NCBI GenBank assembly: GCA_020637795.1
Contig: JACKJT010000006.1
Coordinates: 1 to 8,170 of the forward strand
Source of the DNA: Hoeflea sp.
GTDB lineage: Bacteria; Pseudomonadota; Alphaproteobacteria; Rhizobiales; Rhizobiaceae
Reading direction: 5' to 3'
Length of the DNA: 8,170 nt
The notes under the pieces are model-generated. The model was not told the origin of the DNA and made no database searches. It saw only the letters and a program-made list of their open reading frames with translations. Position numbers and translations under genes: made by a program. Position 1 is the stretch's first letter, and every line of letters begins with the position of its first letter. Shown piece by piece: positions 1 to 6,220 of the stretch.

Positions 1-107
1 TGCAAGGTTTTTGCAACAACGTCCATTGGCTTTGCATGCCTCGTCCTGAAGGGATTTGGCCAGAATGCTCCATGGCCGCAGCCTTCGTCGTCGAATATGC
101 TCAGCAT
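1..107 (-). CDS. Partial unidentified protein, N-terminal 35 residues, runs off the left edge
   Basis: An ATG at 107 on the minus strand opens a frame that stays open to the window edge. It begins MLSIFDDEGCGHGAFWPNPF and shows no signal peptide or membrane segment. A strong Shine-Dalgarno run, GAGGAGGAAG, lies just upstream of the ATG; it is the best ribosome site in the window and the main reason to believe the gene. The start is 74 bases beyond the cobB stop on the same strand, so it could be the next gene of the cobA-cobB transcript. I do not recognise the protein from this fragment. The reading frame is too short to test by codon use, and a competing short plus-strand frame crosses the same bases without a comparable ribosome site. 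Confidence 0.45.
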   Translation of the reverse strand, partial: MLSIFDDEGCGHGAFWPNPFRTRHAKPMDVVAKTL

Positions 108-181
108 GTCCTTCCTCCTCAGGCCACGACCCTGAAACATTCTGACCAAACCAGCACCGCAACGATAACTGTCCACAGGAC

Positions 182-1483
182 CTAGTCTATCCGGTCGATC
201 ACATGCATGAATGATCCTGCAATATTGCCGCGGCGCAGCCCGGCAGATCCAAGATCGGCGCCCAGCGCATCCCGCGATGCGAACAGCCGTCCGTCCGCCT
301 CGCCTTCGGAGACCACCGAGGCATAGTGAAACTCATGTGCCGAGAGCTCCATGTTCCAGAAAAAGCCCGGCTCGGGCGTGAGCCGCCGGTAACCGAGGTG
401 CCGCTTGGGCGCGGCGAAGCTGGTCACCAGCGGAAGCGCGCCGAGCATCTCGTGACGCGCGCCATCGGCATCGATCAGCCCCTCCCCCAGCACCATGTAG
501 CCGCCGCATTCGCCGTAGACCGGAATGCCGCGATCGATCGCCGCCTGCATGCCCGCCTTGAACCGGCTTGCGCCGGCGATGGTGCCCGCGTGAAGTTCCG
601 GATAGCCGCCGGGCAGCACCACCGCATCGCAGTCGGCTACCGGCGCCTCGTCGGCAAGCGGCGAGAAGAAGGACAATTCCGCCCCGCGCCGCTGCCAGCC
701 AAGCAGCATGTGTTCGTAGAAGAACGCGAAGGCCACATCCCGCGCCACGGCGATCTTCTGCCCCGGGGGCGGAAGCCGGGGAATGTTGGCGGGCGCCGGC
801 TTGGCGGGCGCGCGTTGCGCCAGCTTGATCAGCTTGTCGAGATCGATGCGGCTCTCCATCACGTCGGCGGCATCGTCGATCAGCTCGGCAAGCCGCTCGT
901 TCTCGCCCGCCTGCACCAGTCCCAGATGGCGTTCGGGCAGCACCAGCTTGTCGTTGCGCGGCAAGGAGCCGAGCACTTCGACGCGGGCATTCTCCAGCGC
1001 CTGGCGCAGCATCCCGTCATGACGTGCGCTTGCCACGTGATTCAGGATCACCCCGGGCACCAGCACGTCGGGATGGAAGTTGGCGAACCCGCGGGCGAGC
1101 GCCGCCACCGAATGCGACATGCCGGTGCAGTCGATCACCAGGATGACCGGCAGGCCGAGCAGGCCGGCCAGGTCTCCTGCCGATCCCGAACCGTCAGCCG
1201 CTCCGTCGAACAGCCCCATCATCGCCTCGATCATCAGCATCCGCCCCCCCTGCGATTGCAGCGAGGCATTGGCGAGCAGCATGTCGCTGCGCATCGCCCA
1301 CGGATCGTAATTCAGGCAGACCTCGCCGCTGGCCGCCGCATGGAACGCCGGATCGATGTAGTCCGGTCCCGCCTTGCCCGGCGCCAGCGCCACGCCGCGG
1401 CGCTTGAGCGCCCTGAGCAATCCGAGCGTCACCGTGGTTTTGCCGGAGCCCGACCGGGGCGCCGCAATCATCAGGCCTGTCAT
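182..1483 (-). CDS. cobB: Cobyrinate / hydrogenobyrinate a,c-diamide synthase (CobB/CbiA family)
   Basis: This cytoplasmic enzyme uses ATP and glutamine to amidate the a and c acetate side chains of the corrin ring; in the oxygen-dependent route the substrate is hydrogenobyrinic acid, before cobalt insertion. The 433-residue product has the expected two-domain layout. The N-terminal synthetase half has a P-loop, APRSGSGKTT, at residues 8-17 and the conserved GKAGPDYIDPAFH at 36-48. The C-terminal half is a class I glutamine amidotransferase with GGYPE at 292-296, the nucleophile Cys326 in GECGGYM, and His427 near the end in SFMHVID. A proline/alanine-rich linker at about 224-241 separates the halves. 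The ATG at 1483 overlaps the cobA stop by 4 bases (ATGA), and no strong separate ribosome site is visible, which points to translational coupling to cobA. Length and motifs are complete. The only naming doubt is CobB versus CbiA, which depends on whether cobalt is already present in the substrate. Confidence 0.95.
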   Translation of the reverse strand: MTGLMIAAPRSGSGKTTVTLGLLRALKRRGVALAPGKAGPDYIDPAFHAAASGEVCLNYDPWAMRSDMLLANASLQSQGGRMLMIEAMMGLFDGAADGSGSAGDLAGLLGLPVILVIDCTGMSHSVAALARGFANFHPDVLVPGVILNHVASARHDGMLRQALENARVEVLGSLPRNDKLVLPERHLGLVQAGENERLAELIDDAADVMESRIDLDKLIKLAQRAPAKPAPANIPRLPPPGQKIAVARDVAFAFFYEHMLLGWQRRGAELSFFSPLADEAPVADCDAVVLPGGYPELHAGTIAGASRFKAGMQAAIDRGIPVYGECGGYMVLGEGLIDADGARHEMLGALPLVTSFAAPKRHLGYRRLTPEPGFFWNMELSAHEFHYASVVSEGEADGRLFASRDALGADLGSAGLRRGNIAGSFMHVIDRID

Positions 1484-2325
1484 GCACTGTCTTTCTGCGC
1501 ACTGGCGCGATTTCCGAGAGGATCGGTGGTCAACACCCGGCCGGCTGCAGCGCCCATCCAGTCAAGCGCCGGCCGGAGCCGCACAACCTGCCCGACCACG
1601 ACGATTGCCGGCGGCTCAAGTCCCGAGGCGGTCACGTCCTCCGCCGCCCTTGCGAGCGTGGTTTCAAGCACTTTCTGCGTGGCGGTGGACGCGTCGGTGA
1701 CAAACGCCACCGGTTCGTCGGCATCCCGCCCGGCCGCCATCAGCCGCGAGGTGATGGTCGGAATGTGTTTCATCGCCATGTACATGACGATCACCTGGCT
1801 ACCACGCGCGACGCCGTCCCAGTCGATCTTGTCGGGCACGACACCGCTGGAATCATGACCGGTCAGGAAGGTGACCGTGTGATTGGTGTCGCGATGCGTC
1901 ACCGGGATGCCGGCATAGGCTAGCCCGCCGATGCCGGCGGTGATCCCCGGCACGATGCGGAACGGGATGTGATGCTCGACCAGCGTCAGCGCTTCCTCGC
2001 CGCCACGGCCGAAGACAAACGGATCGCCGCCCTTGAGCCGCAGCACCCGGTGTCCTTCGCGCGCCAGTTCGACCAGCCTCAGCGAAATGTCGCGCTGCTT
2101 GGCGGACGGCTTGCCGCCGCGCTTGCCGGCATATTCCAGGAGGGCGCCGGTGCGCGCCAGCTTCAGGCAATCGGCATTGACCAGCGCGTCATGAACGATC
2201 ACATCGGCCTGGGCGAGCGCATTGGCGGCATGCAGCGTCAGGAGCCCGGGATCGCCCGGGCCGGCGCCCACCAGCCACACTTCGCCGGGCTTCATCTGCG
2301 GCAGATTCTGTTGCCAGTCGCTCAT
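1480..2325 (-). CDS. cobA: Uroporphyrinogen-III C-methyltransferase (SUMT)
   Basis: The enzyme transfers methyl groups from two S-adenosylmethionines to C2 and C7 of uroporphyrinogen III, giving precorrin-2, the branch point to cobalamin and siroheme. From the ATG at 2325 the protein is 281 residues, close to the roughly 280 usual for stand-alone CobA. It has the tetrapyrrole methyltransferase motifs: GAGPGDPGLLT at 20-30, LKGGDPFVFGRGGEE at 97-111, PGITAGIGGLAYAGIPVTHR at 126-145. There is no CysG-type dehydrogenase/ferrochelatase part, so it is a methyltransferase only. The frame extends upstream to a TTG at 2361, but that codon lies inside an inverted repeat and would add 12 residues before the conserved fold, so the ATG is preferred. 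It is the first gene of a cobA-cobB pair, read away from cbiD across the 2326-2434 control region. Confidence 0.95.
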   Translation of the reverse strand: MSDWQQNLPQMKPGEVWLVGAGPGDPGLLTLHAANALAQADVIVHDALVNADCLKLARTGALLEYAGKRGGKPSAKQRDISLRLVELAREGHRVLRLKGGDPFVFGRGGEEALTLVEHHIPFRIVPGITAGIGGLAYAGIPVTHRDTNHTVTFLTGHDSSGVVPDKIDWDGVARGSQVIVMYMAMKHIPTITSRLMAAGRDADEPVAFVTDASTATQKVLETTLARAAEDVTASGLEPPAIVVVGQVVRLRPALDWMGAAAGRVLTTDPLGNRASAQKDSA

Positions 2326-2347
2326 GCTTTTCCGTTCAAGCTTGTAA

Positions 2348-2367
2348 GGTGATTTCGGCAAATCACC
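2348..2367. promoter_or_regulatory. Perfect 8-bp inverted repeat with 4-base loop between cobA and cbiD
   Basis: The arms GGTGATTT (2348-2355) and AAATCACC (2360-2367) are exact complements around the loop CGGC. It lies 22 bases upstream of the cobA ATG, so in a cobA transcript it would form a hairpin just above the ribosome site. In DNA it could be an operator close to the -35 of the plus-strand promoter. It is not followed by a T-run on either strand, so it is not a typical intrinsic terminator. The half-site spacing does not fit the FNR/FixK or CRP consensus. The repeat is directly visible; its role is inference. Confidence 0.5.
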
Positions 2368-2372
2368 ATGGG

Positions 2373-2401
2373 TTACACCCGTATCAATCGCACTCTATAA
2401 C
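2373..2401 (+). promoter_or_regulatory. Putative sigma70-type promoter for cbiD-cobK
   Basis: A TTACAC hexamer (2373-2378) is separated by 17 bases from TATAAC (2396-2401), which differs from the -10 consensus at one position. Transcription would begin near 2408, leaving a leader of about 27 bases before the cbiD ATG. The -35 sits within a short imperfect palindrome, GGGT-TAC-ACCC (2370-2380). The match is by eye and alphaproteobacterial promoters vary, so confidence is modest. No equally good promoter for cobA was seen on the other strand. Confidence 0.4.
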
Positions 2402-2434
2402 GGCAACAGGCAAGACACGACCGGGAACTGCGAC

Positions 2435-3544
2435 ATGGACGCTGGCGAAAACGAAATCCGGCTGGAAAAGCCGGCCACGGCATTGCGCCGCGGCTGGACC
2501 ACCGGTGCCTGCGCCACCGCCGCGACAAAGGCCGCGCTGACGGCGCTGCTCACCGGCGAGTTCCCCGACCCCGTCGAAATCACCCTGCCCAGGGGCGAGA
2601 CCCCGAGCTTTGCGCTGGCGCGCGAACAGACAGGCTGCGACCGGGCCATGGCCGGCATCATCAAGGATGCGGGCGACGATCCGGACGTCACCCATGGCGC
2701 GCTGGTGATGGCAAGCGTGCGCCGCCTGCCCCATGGCGCCGGCATCGTCTTCAAGGCTGGCGCCGGCGTCGGAATGGTCACCAAGGCCGGCCTCCCGGTC
2801 CCCGTCGGCGAGCCGGCCATCAACCCGGTGCCGCGACAGATGATGACGGGGGTGGTCACGGCCCTTTGCCAGGAGCACGGCATCGCGCCCGACATCGAGA
2901 TCGAGATCGCCATCGAGAACGGCGCCGAGCTGGCGCTCAAGACCTGGAACCCGCGGCTCGGCATCGTCGGCGGACTGTCGGTTCTCGGCACCACCGGCAT
3001 CGTCCATCCTTTTTCCTGCGCCGCCTGGATCCACTCGATCCACCGCGGCATCGACGTCGCCCGCGCCGAAGGTTTCCCCCATGTCCTCGGCGCCACCGGC
3101 TCGAGTTCCGAGAAGACCGCGCAAGCCTTTCACGCCCTCCCCGACATCGCCTGTCTCGACATGGGCGATTTCGCCGGCGGCCTGCTCAAATATCTCCGGG
3201 CCCATCCCGTCCCGCGCCTGACCATTGCCGGCGGCTTCGCCAAGATGTGCAAGCTGGCGCAAGGCGCGATGGACCTGCATTCCGGCCGCAGCCAGGTCGA
3301 CATGCAATGGCTGGCAGCGCAGGCGGAGGAACTGGGCGCGGACGCCGGGTTAAAGCAGCGGATTCTGGCTGCCAACACGGCGCTGGAAGTTCTTGAAATG
3401 ACTCGCGATGAAGGTATCGACCTGCCCGCCGTCATTGCCGACAAGGCGCGGACTATCGCGCTTGAGACCCTGCGCGGCGCGCCCGTCTCGGTCGATGTCA
3501 TGGTCACCGATCGCGCCGGAGCTCTACTCGCCCATGCCGAATAG
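2435..3544 (+). CDS. cbiD: Precorrin-5 / cobalt-precorrin-5B C1-methyltransferase CbiD
   Basis: CbiD places the C1 methyl group on the corrin precursor using S-adenosylmethionine; it was defined in the anaerobic pathway and is unrelated in sequence to CobF, which does the equivalent step in the classical aerobic pathway. The 369-residue product is full length and has the family's signature blocks: RRGWTTGACATAATKAA at 18-34, KDAGDDPDVTHGA at 77-89, GVGMVTKAGLPVPVGEPAIN at 111-130, NPRLGIVGGLSVLGTTGIVHP at 172-192 (Asn-Pro-Arg and the glycine run), and GGFAKMCKLAQGAMDLHSGR at 266-285. The ATG at 2435 has only a weak ribosome site (GGGA) but lies a sensible distance before the first conserved block. 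It is the first gene of the plus-strand pair with cobK and diverges from cobA. Its use beside CobK/CobM/CobJ-type enzymes means it probably acts on a metal-free or lactone-opened substrate here; that is inference. Confidence 0.95.
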   Translation: MDAGENEIRLEKPATALRRGWTTGACATAATKAALTALLTGEFPDPVEITLPRGETPSFALAREQTGCDRAMAGIIKDAGDDPDVTHGALVMASVRRLPHGAGIVFKAGAGVGMVTKAGLPVPVGEPAINPVPRQMMTGVVTALCQEHGIAPDIEIEIAIENGAELALKTWNPRLGIVGGLSVLGTTGIVHPFSCAAWIHSIHRGIDVARAEGFPHVLGATGSSSEKTAQAFHALPDIACLDMGDFAGGLLKYLRAHPVPRLTIAGGFAKMCKLAQGAMDLHSGRSQVDMQWLAAQAEELGADAGLKQRILAANTALEVLEMTRDEGIDLPAVIADKARTIALETLRGAPVSVDVMVTDRAGALLAHAE

Positions 3545-3554
3545 AGCCGGACCG

Positions 3555-4256
3555 ATGGAAACCATCCTCATCCTCGGCGGAACCCGGGAAGCCGCGGAGC
3601 TTGCCAGGGAGCTGGTTACCTCCCGTCCCGAAGCCCGCATCATCACCTCGCTGGCCGGCCGCACCAAGGAACCCGCGCCGCTCGCGGGTGAAGTCCGCAC
3701 CGGCGGCTTCGGCGGCGTCGAAGGGCTAGCGCGCTACCTGCGCGAGACCGGCGTGACCCGAATGATCGACGCCACCCATCCCTTTGCCCGCCAGATCAGC
3801 GCCAACGCGGTGGAAGCCGCCGGGATCTTTGGGGTACCGCTAGAAATCCGCACCCGCAAGCCATGGCTGAGACATTCAGGCGACAACTGGATCGAGGTGC
3901 AAACGCTCGAGGCCGCCCGCGACGCCATCCCGCCCCGCGCCCGGGTGCTGCTGGCGCTCGGCTCCCAGCACATCGGACTGTTCGCCAGCCGCGACGACGT
4001 GCATTTCGTCGTCCGCATGATCGACCCGCCCGCAAAACCGCTGGACCTGCCCGACCATGCCCTCGTGCTCGGCCGACCCGGCGACACGGCGGCAGTCGAA
4101 ACCATGCTGCTGATCGCCCACTCCATCACCCACATCGTCTGCCGCAATTCCGGCGGCACCGCCGCCTACGCCAAGATCGAGGCTGCGCGGGAATTGGGCT
4201 TGCCGGTGATCATGGTTGGGCGGGCCGATCTAATTTATGCTCACAAAAAAACGTGA
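3555..4256 (+). CDS. cobK: Precorrin-6A reductase
   Basis: CobK reduces precorrin-6A to dihydro-precorrin-6 (precorrin-6B) with NADPH. The 233-residue product matches the family over its whole length: ILILGGTREAAELA at 4-17 (N-terminal Rossmann-like loop), TSLAGRT at 31-37, GGFGGVEGLARYL at 50-62, MIDATHPFARQIS at 70-82, RKPW at 101-104, LALGSQHIGLF at 133-143, VLGRPGD at 171-177, and CRNSGGTAAYAKIEAARELG at 196-215. The ATG at 3555 is chosen because it directly precedes the first beta strand and begins 10 bases after the cbiD stop; an in-frame ATG at 3534 would overlap cbiD and add seven residues without homology value. The end of the gene, including the AYAH-KKT tail and a run of seven A's, already drifts to AT-rich sequence next to the foreign-looking segment. 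Confidence 0.93.
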   Translation: METILILGGTREAAELARELVTSRPEARIITSLAGRTKEPAPLAGEVRTGGFGGVEGLARYLRETGVTRMIDATHPFARQISANAVEAAGIFGVPLEIRTRKPWLRHSGDNWIEVQTLEAARDAIPPRARVLLALGSQHIGLFASRDDVHFVVRMIDPPAKPLDLPDHALVLGRPGDTAAVETMLLIAHSITHIVCRNSGGTAAYAKIEAARELGLPVIMVGRADLIYAHKKT

Positions 4257-4271
4257 TTCTCTCGAAGAACC

Positions 4272-4781
4272 CTAGATCAAATACTCCTCCTCGAACGCAT
4301 CACCATTCCTCTTCGAACAACGAACGAAGATTTTATATTTATTGAGGCATTGACCATTACCAGACCTTGTCATCTCAATGTTTTTGCTCTCGCCTCTTGC
4401 AATCGATGGAAATTGAAAAACGTTGGGATACAGCTCTTCGGACATTATCGAAATGTCGACATCTGACGCTATCTCCCCCTTGTTTAATATCGAAACCCTG
4501 AACATTCTGCCGAATCCTATTGCGTGTCCGCCATTCCGTGACACGATAAAAACAGGATTAATTTCTCGAAGGTATTGTTCCCTTTGGTGTAAAATAGTCT
4601 CCCTATCCAATTCAATCTGATCCCGGCGGACGTGCCTTAACAAGCTCGCGTTGTTGTCGACGAGTTTTTCAGCTCCTCCGCTTGCAGCCTTCTTGTAGGG
4701 TCTCAACATCACTTGCAGCTCCAGACCCCTAAGTGGAAGAATCCCAAGCACGACCCAGAACAGTGCCAGCGGTCCAAACAT
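4272..4781 (-). CDS. Unidentified small membrane-anchored protein
   Basis: I do not recognise this 169-residue protein. Residues 2-17 (FGPLALFWVVLGILPL) form a likely membrane helix at the N-terminus. Residues about 28-70 are charged and probably helical (RRDQIELDRETILHQREQYL). The rest, from INPVFIVSRN to the C-terminus, alternates in beta-strand fashion and contains FRVSILNKGEIASDVDISI, resembling the 'N-x-G-x-x-A-x-D-V' strand pattern of Ig-like beta-sandwich domains seen in many uncharacterised anchored proteins. Composition and codon use differ strongly from the cob genes, suggesting transfer. The ATG at 4781 lacks a clear ribosome site, and only six codons separate it from an upstream in-frame stop, whereas an upstream frame with a better ribosome site runs into it (4729-4908). 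The true N-terminus is therefore doubtful; a frameshifted or recoded gene is possible. It converges on cobK with a 15-base gap and no evident terminator. Confidence 0.6.
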   Translation of the reverse strand: MFGPLALFWVVLGILPLRGLELQVMLRPYKKAASGGAEKLVDNNASLLRHVRRDQIELDRETILHQREQYLREINPVFIVSRNGGHAIGFGRMFRVSILNKGEIASDVDISIMSEELYPNVFQFPSIARGESKNIEMTRSGNGQCLNKYKIFVRCSKRNGDAFEEEYLI

Positions 4782-4908
4782 TACTAGCGAGAAAGTCGCC
4801 TAATTCATTCGGCCTTCCGTTTGATTTGTGAGATTTAAGCCGGAACAACCACCCAAAAAGCCTATAAACGAAAAGTCCCAAGGACCTGAACCATCCCAGC
4901 CGACTCAT
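4729..4908 (-). CDS. Short overlapping ORF, possible true N-terminus of the downstream membrane-protein gene
   Basis: A 59-residue frame starts at ATG 4908 with MSRLGWFRSLGLFVYRLFGW and is preceded by AAAGGTGGTG, a fair ribosome site. It is rich in Leu, Phe, Trp and Arg and could be amphipathic or weakly membrane-inserting up to about residue 24. It overlaps the first 53 bases of the 169-residue gene in a different frame and stops at 4729. If the two frames were joined near 4790, the product would read ...NELGDFLATFSLVMFGPLAL, turning the short membrane segment into a normal-length helix. That favours one gene broken by a single-base indel (real, or a sequence error), or translational coupling of two frames. 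Alone it has no recognisable family. Confidence 0.35.
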   Translation of the reverse strand: MSRLGWFRSLGLFVYRLFGWLFRLKSHKSNGRPNELGDFLASNVWTAGTVLGRAWDSST

Positions 4909-5083
4909 AGCACCACCACCTTTATCGATTGACCTAACCTAAATGCTGCAATGGGGAAATACACCAGGCGCGGGTCCCGACTCACAGGAAAGCCTCCGCT
5001 GAGCTGTTTTGACAGTGCGGTATTGCATGCACCGGAGTTGCCCGGATACTCATGGCACAACTAACAGATTTGGGTGCAATCCG

Positions 5084-5434
5084 ATGAGCCGCGAGGTCGT
5101 CAATTCCATCTGCGTGACATTCCCCGGCGCGGAAGTCTCCGATCCATGGGGTGGCGGTCACGATGCCTGGAAGATCGGCGGCAAGATGTTTGCCTCCATC
5201 GGCGCGGTGATGCCCGGCGTCGCGGTCAAGACCGACAGCGTCGAGACGGCGGCCATGCTCATCGAGATGGGCGCGGGCACCAAGGCGCCCTATTTCCACG
5301 CCTCCTGGGTGCGGCTTGACTGGGACATGGAACCCGAGGAGCTGCGCGAACGTCTGCTCCAGTCCTACAGCCTCGTCCGCTCCTCCCTGCCGAAGAAGAC
5401 CCAGGCCGGACTGCCGGATTTTCCTCTGGATTGA
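5084..5434 (+). CDS. MmcQ/YjbR-family (DUF419) protein
   Basis: The 116-residue product fits the small CyaY-like-fold MmcQ/YjbR family in length and pattern: an opening helix with SICVTFPGAEVSDPW, then WKIGGKMFASIG (29-40), VAVKTDSVETAAMLIE (46-61), APYFHASWVRLDW (68-80) and a final helix with SYSLVRSSLPKK (94-105). Some family members bind DNA or are linked to stress or metal functions, but no biochemical role is settled. The ATG at 5084 is chosen because the family normally begins just before the SxPG turn; an upstream TTG at 5009 and ATG at 5027 are in frame but would add non-homologous residues. High G+C matches the cob genes, so it belongs to the host backbone rather than to the AT-rich insert. 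It ends 3 bases before the convergent cobM stop. No link with cobalamin synthesis is evident apart from position. Confidence 0.8.
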   Translation: MSREVVNSICVTFPGAEVSDPWGGGHDAWKIGGKMFASIGAVMPGVAVKTDSVETAAMLIEMGAGTKAPYFHASWVRLDWDMEPEELRERLLQSYSLVRSSLPKKTQAGLPDFPLD

Positions 5435-5437
5435 GGT

Positions 5438-6220
5438 TCAGACAGCCTTCGCCTTCTTCTTTTTCCCGACATTCCTGAGCACATGCGAGTACTCGGAGTT
5501 GTACAGATCGCTGTCGCGGAAATTCACCTCGCCGAACACCTTGCCGACCAGGATCAGCGCCGTACGGGTTATCTTGTGGGCGCGGACTTCTTCCTTCATG
5601 CCCTCGAGCGTGGTGCGGATGTAGAGCTCATCCGGCCAGGTTGCGCGGTAGGCGATCACCACCGGGCAATCGGCGCCGTAGAACGGCTCCAGCGAGCGGC
5701 GCACGTAATCGAGATTGCGGATCGACAGGTGGATGGCGAGCGTCGCCCGCGACTGGCCGAGAATTTCCAGTTGCTCGAACTCGGGCATGGAGGACGCCTT
5801 CATGCCGGTGCGGGTGATGATCACCGTCTGGGCGATTTCCGGCAGCGTCAGCTCGGTCGCGAGCTTCGCCGCCGCACCGGCGAAGGCCGGCACGCCGGGC
5901 ACAACCTCGTAGTCGATCCCGAGCGCATCGAGCCTGCGCATCTGCTCGGCCACCGCGCCATAGATCGCCGGATCGCCCGAATGCACCCGCGCCACGTCCT
6001 GGCCTGCTTCATGCGCGGTCTTCATCGCCTCGATGATCTCGTCGAGATGCATCGGCGCGGTGTCCCTGACCAGCGCATCGGCGGGCGCAGCGTGCACGAT
6101 CTCCTCGGGCACCAGCGATCCGGCATAGAGGCACACCGGGCAGCGCTCTATCAGCTTTAGTCCACGCACGGTGATGAGGTCGGGCGCGCCGGGACCGGCG
6201 CCGATGAAATAGACGGTCAT
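5438..6220 (-). CDS. cobM: Precorrin-4 C11-methyltransferase
   Basis: CobM methylates C11 of precorrin-4 with S-adenosylmethionine to give precorrin-5. The 260-residue protein is full length and has the tetrapyrrole methyltransferase fold: VYFIGAGPGAPDLITVRG at 3-20 (SAM loop), CLYAGSLVPEE at 30-40, ARVHSGDPAIYGAVAEQM at 77-94, YEVVPGVPAFAGAAA at 104-118, and late-domain TLPEIAQTVIITRTG (125-139) and PVVIAYRATWPDE (186-198), all typical of CobM/CbiF. It ends in a lysine-rich tail, GKKKKAKAV. The ATG at 6220 overlaps the cobJ stop by 4 bases and has AGGAGA at good distance inside the end of cobJ, so it is the third gene of the coupled cobI-cobJ-cobM run. The equivalent anaerobic enzyme CbiF is the same family; choice of the Cob name rests on the neighbouring CobK and CobJ types. 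Confidence 0.94.
   Translation of the reverse strand: MTVYFIGAGPGAPDLITVRGLKLIERCPVCLYAGSLVPEEIVHAAPADALVRDTAPMHLDEIIEAMKTAHEAGQDVARVHSGDPAIYGAVAEQMRRLDALGIDYEVVPGVPAFAGAAAKLATELTLPEIAQTVIITRTGMKASSMPEFEQLEILGQSRATLAIHLSIRNLDYVRRSLEPFYGADCPVVIAYRATWPDELYIRTTLEGMKEEVRAHKITRTALILVGKVFGEVNFRDSDLYNSEYSHVLRNVGKKKKAKAV

Larger units (their letters stand above)
4257..4980. other. AT-rich segment inserted in the cob locus
   Basis: Base composition drops sharply after cobK. By hand count 123 of 300 bases (41%) are G or C at 4321-4620, against 86 of 120 (72%) in cobK at 3901-4020. Composition recovers before the YjbR-family gene. The segment holds only the unidentified membrane-protein gene and its upstream short frame. 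No transposase, tRNA, integrase, or clear flanking repeat is visible, so the mode of entry is unknown. Recent acquisition is an inference from composition. Confidence 0.5.

Noticed and set aside
1..15. TGCAA-GGTTT-TTGCA inverted repeat at the left edge
   Set aside because: Only 5-bp arms, inside a probable coding frame, and cut by the window edge so context is missing.
326..1858. A 510-codon plus-strand open frame opposite cobB and cobA
   Set aside because: It is the antisense shadow of two clear genes in high-G+C DNA; its translation is rich in His, Arg and Gln with no recognisable domain.
2326..2361. TTG start for cobA adding 12 residues
   Set aside because: The TTG lies inside the inverted repeat, lacks a ribosome site, and the ATG at 2325 gives the normal family length.
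2348..2367. Intrinsic terminator
   Set aside because: No T-run follows the hairpin on either strand, and it lies upstream of both genes rather than after one.
2326..2434. Cobalamin riboswitch between cobA and cbiD
   Set aside because: The gap is about 110 bases, shorter than a typical full element, and I could not find a B12-box-like conserved core on either strand.
4241..4990. CTCACA at 4240-4245 and 4981-4986 as direct repeats flanking the AT-rich segment
   Set aside because: Six bases are too short to distinguish from chance, and no transposase or integrase accompanies them.
5009..5014. Exact TTGACA as -35 of a promoter for the YjbR-family gene
   Set aside because: No acceptable -10 hexamer lies 16-18 bases downstream; a perfect hexamer alone can occur by chance.
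5052..5087. Eleven-codon plus-strand frame (MAQLTDLGAIR) whose stop overlaps the YjbR-family ATG as ATGA
   Set aside because: No convincing ribosome site and far too short to judge; could be chance. Conservation in relatives would be needed.
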